A stretch of DNA of 8,357 nt, from assembly GCA_002392525.1 (NCBI GenBank), contig DGHE01000132.1, positions 1 through 8,357 of the forward strand. The letters run 5' to 3'. Numbering within the stretch: the first letter of the stretch is position 1; every line of letters starts with the position of its first letter. A program made the translations under genes and the position numbers. This stretch comes from Bacteroidales bacterium UBA3856. Lineage in GTDB: Bacteria > Bacteroidota > Bacteroidia > Bacteroidales > UBA932. The notes beneath the pieces are model-generated. The model searched no databases. It was not told the DNA's origin and saw only the letters and a program-made list of their open reading frames with translations. This document shows positions 6,020-8,357 of this stretch, piece by piece.

Positions 6020-6388
6020 ATGGCAGAAAGCAAGAAAAGACATGTGGTAAGTTACGAGAAGATGTCCGGACACCCGGACCTCGCCGCCGCCTTTCAGGAA
6101 AAATATCCCAAGGGATTCAGTGATTATCTCACAGACCTTGTCAAATATCCCAAACCGGACGGCACTTTCTTCTACGCCGTAACTGTAGAGACGGTAGATG
6201 CCATTTACCTGGTCAAGATCAACGTCAAGACCGACGACCTCGAAGATGTAGCACGCTGGCTGGAAGGAGAGGAGGACGCCGAGAACGAGGCAGTGGCCGG
6301 CGGCAGCGCAGATGCTTCCGACGCTGCTGGAGAAACCCTCCCCGACGACAACATCGCCCAGTACTCCAGCGGGAGCGACGACGAGTAA
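6020..6388 (+). CDS. Hypothetical small protein with acidic C-terminal tail
   Basis: I cannot assign a function. The 122-residue protein starts with a short basic segment (SKKRHVV at 4-10). It then has a compact region with EKYPKGFSDYLTDL (27-40), the aromatic strand DGTFFYAVTV (47-56) and a second strand AIYLVKINVKT (61-71). The tail (about 72-122) is rich in Asp and Glu and looks disordered. There is no signal peptide or membrane segment, so it is probably cytoplasmic. From memory the layout resembles small conserved hypothetical proteins of other Bacteroidales (basic start, GxFFYxVxxET-like strand, acidic end), but I cannot confirm this without a search. It sits 3 bases after ygiQ and 2 bases before clc, so cotranscription is likely, and a possible promoter lies in the end of ygiQ. 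C/G-ending codons match the neighbours, which argues that it is a real gene. Confidence 0.8.
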   Translation: MAESKKRHVVSYEKMSGHPDLAAAFQEKYPKGFSDYLTDLVKYPKPDGTFFYAVTVETVDAIYLVKINVKTDDLEDVARWLEGEEDAENEAVAGGSADASDAAGETLPDDNIAQYSSGSDDE

Positions 6389-6390
6389 CC

Positions 6391-8163
6391 ATGGCAAACC
6401 GTGGTGGCATAAAGTTCATCTGGGGCCCGTTCCGGGCCCTTTTGCGTAGGGTTCCCGAACGCACGGCCCTTCTGGTGCTGTCGGTTCTCACGGGCATCCT
6501 GTGCGGCCTTGCCGCCGTGGGCCTCAAGCTTTCCATCCACTGGATCCAGGAGCAGCTTTCCTTCACCTATGCGTACACGCCGCTGGCGCATCTGGTGCTC
6601 CCGGGCGTGGGTATGCTCCTGAGCCTTCTCCTTGTACGCTACGTCATCAAGGACAACATCGGGCACGGCGTCACCAAAGTGCTCCAGGCCGTTTCCAAGA
6701 ACGAATCCAAAATCAAGAGCCATAACTGCTGGAGCTCGCTCGTAACCAGCGCCCTCACCATCGGGTTCGGCGGTTCCGTAGGTGCAGAGGCCCCCATCGT
6801 GTACACGGGCGCCGCCATCGGCTCCACCCTGGGGCGCTACACCGGCATGAGCTACCGCGGCATGACCCTCCTCCTCGGATGCGGCGCCGCCGGAGCCGTG
6901 GCGGGTATCTTCAACGCGCCCCTCGCCGGCGTGCTGTTCACCCTGGAAATCCTCCTTTTTAACCTGTCCATGAGCGGGATCCTGCCGCTGCTTCTGAGTT
7001 CCATATCGGCCACCCTCGTGAGCTACCTCATTCTGGGTAGGGAGAGCGCGTTTGCCGCCACGCTGGAGCCCTTTGCCATGCGCAATCTTCCCTTCTACCT
7101 CATCCTGGCCTTTTCCTGCGGGCTGTGCGCCATCTATTTTATCCGCACCACCCTCTCCATGGAAGACAAGCTGGGCCGCATCCGGAATCCTTTCCTCAAG
7201 TGGTTCCTATCGGCCCTGGCCCTCGGCATTCTCATCCTGCTGTTTCCTCCCCTGCACGGAGAAGGTTACAACTTCCTGGAACCGCTCCTGAACGGGGAAG
7301 CCGCAGAAATAGGAGACACGCCCCTTCAGTTTCTCATGACCTGGAAGTGGGCCGTTCCCATTTTCTTCCTCCTGGTACTCCTTCTCAAGGTGTTCTCCAT
7401 GACCTTCACCAACGCGGGCGGCGGCGTGGGCGGAACCTTCGGCCCCACCCTGTTCGTGGGCGCCATTGCGGGCTTTGTGGTGGCCACCTCGCTCAATCTC
7501 CTGAAGGCCGATGTCCCCGTCTCCAACTTTGTGCTGGTGGGCATGGCCGGGCTCATGGCCGGCGTCATGCAGGCGCCCCTCACCGCCATCTTCCTCATTG
7601 CGGAGATTTCCGGAGGGTACACGCTGCTGGTGCCGCTCATCCTTACATCGGCCATCTCCTACGGCGTCACGCGCCTGTTTGAGAAATACTCCATCTACAC
7701 CAAGCGCATCGCCGCCAGCGGCGAACTCCTCACCCACGAGGCAGACCAGGCGGTGCTCACGCTCCTCAAGACCGACGGACTTCTGGAGAAGGACTTCCTC
7801 CCTGTAAGGATAGATGCCACGCTGGGAGAACTGGTAGAGGTAGTGGCGCGCTCGGAGCGCAACATTTTCCCCGTCCTGGACAGCAAGGGCCGCTTCCAGG
7901 GATACGTGTCGCTGGACGCTATCCGTCAGGACATGTTCCAGACACACCTGTACCGCAAGCGCCACGTTTACAATTACATGAGAACCGCGCCGGAGTACAT
8001 CCAGCCCGACGAAAACATGGATTCCGTGATGCGGAAATTCGAAAAAACGGGGGCCTGGAACCTCCCTGTAGTGGACAGTGAGCGCCGTTACTGCGGCTTC
8101 CTTTCCAAGTCCAAGATCTTCAGCGCCTACCGGGAGGAGCTGAAAGACTTCTCACAGGATTAA
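6391..8163 (+). CDS. ClC-family chloride channel/transporter with C-terminal CBS pair
   Basis: This 590-residue inner-membrane protein has a ClC core (about 20-435) and two cytoplasmic CBS domains (about 465-520 and 526-585), which in relatives bind nucleotides and gate transport. Family landmarks are GSVGAEAP (128-135; E133 matches the external gating glutamate), FNAPLAGVLFTLEI (174-187), GGTFGPTLF (347-355; the GxFxP anion motif) and Y410 in GGYTLLVP, matching the anion-coordinating tyrosine. Two positions differ from E. coli ClcA. The GSGIP serine motif reads GHGVT (91-95), and the internal proton glutamate aligns with I187, directly after E186. The protein probably moves chloride or a similar anion, as an exchanger or channel; which one, and the exact selectivity, cannot be read from the sequence. 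The start is 2 bases after the preceding stop, without a well-spaced Shine-Dalgarno sequence (GGGAG at 6371-6375 is too far). It is last in its operon. Confidence 0.93.
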   Translation: MANRGGIKFIWGPFRALLRRVPERTALLVLSVLTGILCGLAAVGLKLSIHWIQEQLSFTYAYTPLAHLVLPGVGMLLSLLLVRYVIKDNIGHGVTKVLQAVSKNESKIKSHNCWSSLVTSALTIGFGGSVGAEAPIVYTGAAIGSTLGRYTGMSYRGMTLLLGCGAAGAVAGIFNAPLAGVLFTLEILLFNLSMSGILPLLLSSISATLVSYLILGRESAFAATLEPFAMRNLPFYLILAFSCGLCAIYFIRTTLSMEDKLGRIRNPFLKWFLSALALGILILLFPPLHGEGYNFLEPLLNGEAAEIGDTPLQFLMTWKWAVPIFFLLVLLLKVFSMTFTNAGGGVGGTFGPTLFVGAIAGFVVATSLNLLKADVPVSNFVLVGMAGLMAGVMQAPLTAIFLIAEISGGYTLLVPLILTSAISYGVTRLFEKYSIYTKRIAASGELLTHEADQAVLTLLKTDGLLEKDFLPVRIDATLGELVEVVARSERNIFPVLDSKGRFQGYVSLDAIRQDMFQTHLYRKRHVYNYMRTAPEYIQPDENMDSVMRKFEKTGAWNLPVVDSERRYCGFLSKSKIFSAYREELKDFSQD

Positions 8164-8168
8164 CCCTA

Positions 8169-8357
8169 TTATTCCACGTACAGCAGAAGTCCCTTGAGGT
8201 ATTCCCCCTCGGGGTGATAGATATTGACCGAGTGGTCTGCGGGCTGGTTGAGGCGGTCCAGGATGCGGACGCTGCGGCCCGTCTCTGCGGCGGCCGAGAA
8301 CACAGCCAGCGCAAAGGCCTCCTTGTCCACCACCTGCGAGCAGCTGAAGGTGAACAC
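8169..8357 (-). CDS. rlmI: RlmI-type 23S rRNA cytosine-5 methyltransferase, C-terminal end (partial)
   Basis: Only the last 62 codons are in the window; the frame runs open past the right edge, and the GTG at 8357-8355 is an internal valine codon, not a start. The visible part carries FTFSCSQVVDKEAF, RSVRILDRLNQPADH and NIYHPEGEYLKGLLLYVE, matching the end of class I SAM-dependent rRNA methyltransferases of the RlmI/YccW family (E. coli ends with TFSCSG, QAADHPV and PEGLYLKGF). In E. coli RlmI makes m5C1962 in 23S rRNA. The SCS motif is conserved and probably carries the reactive cysteine. The N-terminal PUA domain and the SAM-binding core are outside the window. The gene is convergent with clc, with 5 bases between the stops. 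Subfamily assignment rests on this short end and could be a close paralogue. Confidence 0.85.
   Translation of the reverse strand: MFTFSCSQVVDKEAFALAVFSAAAETGRSVRILDRLNQPADHSVNIYHPEGEYLKGLLLYVE

Noticed and set aside
7207..7965. A 252-codon minus-strand open frame within clc.
   Set aside because: It lies antisense to conserved ClC and CBS coding sequence and has no recognisable features of its own.

Overview
The window looks like an ordinary chromosomal, housekeeping stretch from a member of the Bacteroidales (phylum Bacteroidota). The evidence is promoter boxes of the Bacteroidota type (TAnnTTTG, in three cases with an upstream TTG 19-20 bases away), an absence of Shine-Dalgarno sequences before most starts, and proteins that read as typical Bacteroidota versions of their families. 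The coding regions favour C/G-ending codons, so the genome is on the GC-rich side for the order, as in Alistipes or some uncultured gut lineages. The genus cannot be fixed from the sequence alone.

Layout: (1) 1-137 is a short AT-rich spacer with a strong leftward promoter at its left edge, serving an unseen gene, and a rightward -7 box just before the first gene. (2) 138-842 (+) is a polyprenol-phosphate mannosyltransferase-like family 2 glycosyltransferase. (3) 1754-3892 and 839-1750 (both -) form a tight pair, tex (RNA-binding transcription accessory protein) followed after 3 bases by an EamA/DMT-family membrane transporter. The transporter ends convergently with the glycosyltransferase, and their stop codons overlap. 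(4) 3893-4201 is a 309-base divergent spacer with two tandem candidate promoters for tex, a perfect 11-bp inverted repeat between them, three short direct repeats, and a double -7 box for ygiQ. (5) 4202-8163 (+) carries ygiQ (radical SAM), a 122-residue hypothetical protein with an acidic tail, and a ClC-family anion transporter with a CBS pair, separated by 3 and 2 bases. (6) 8169-8357 (-) is the C-terminal end of an RlmI-type 23S rRNA methyltransferase, convergent with the ClC gene.

The genes do not form an obvious single pathway. I see no mobile element, CRISPR array, tRNA/rRNA, toxin-antitoxin or defence module. The points most worth a second look are the tex leader (tandem promoters, hairpin and a possible 39-residue in-frame N-terminal extension), the very short predicted leaders, the non-canonical ion-path residues of the ClC protein, and the uncharacterised small acidic-tailed protein between ygiQ and clc. 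I did not find convincing evidence of a new multi-gene system.
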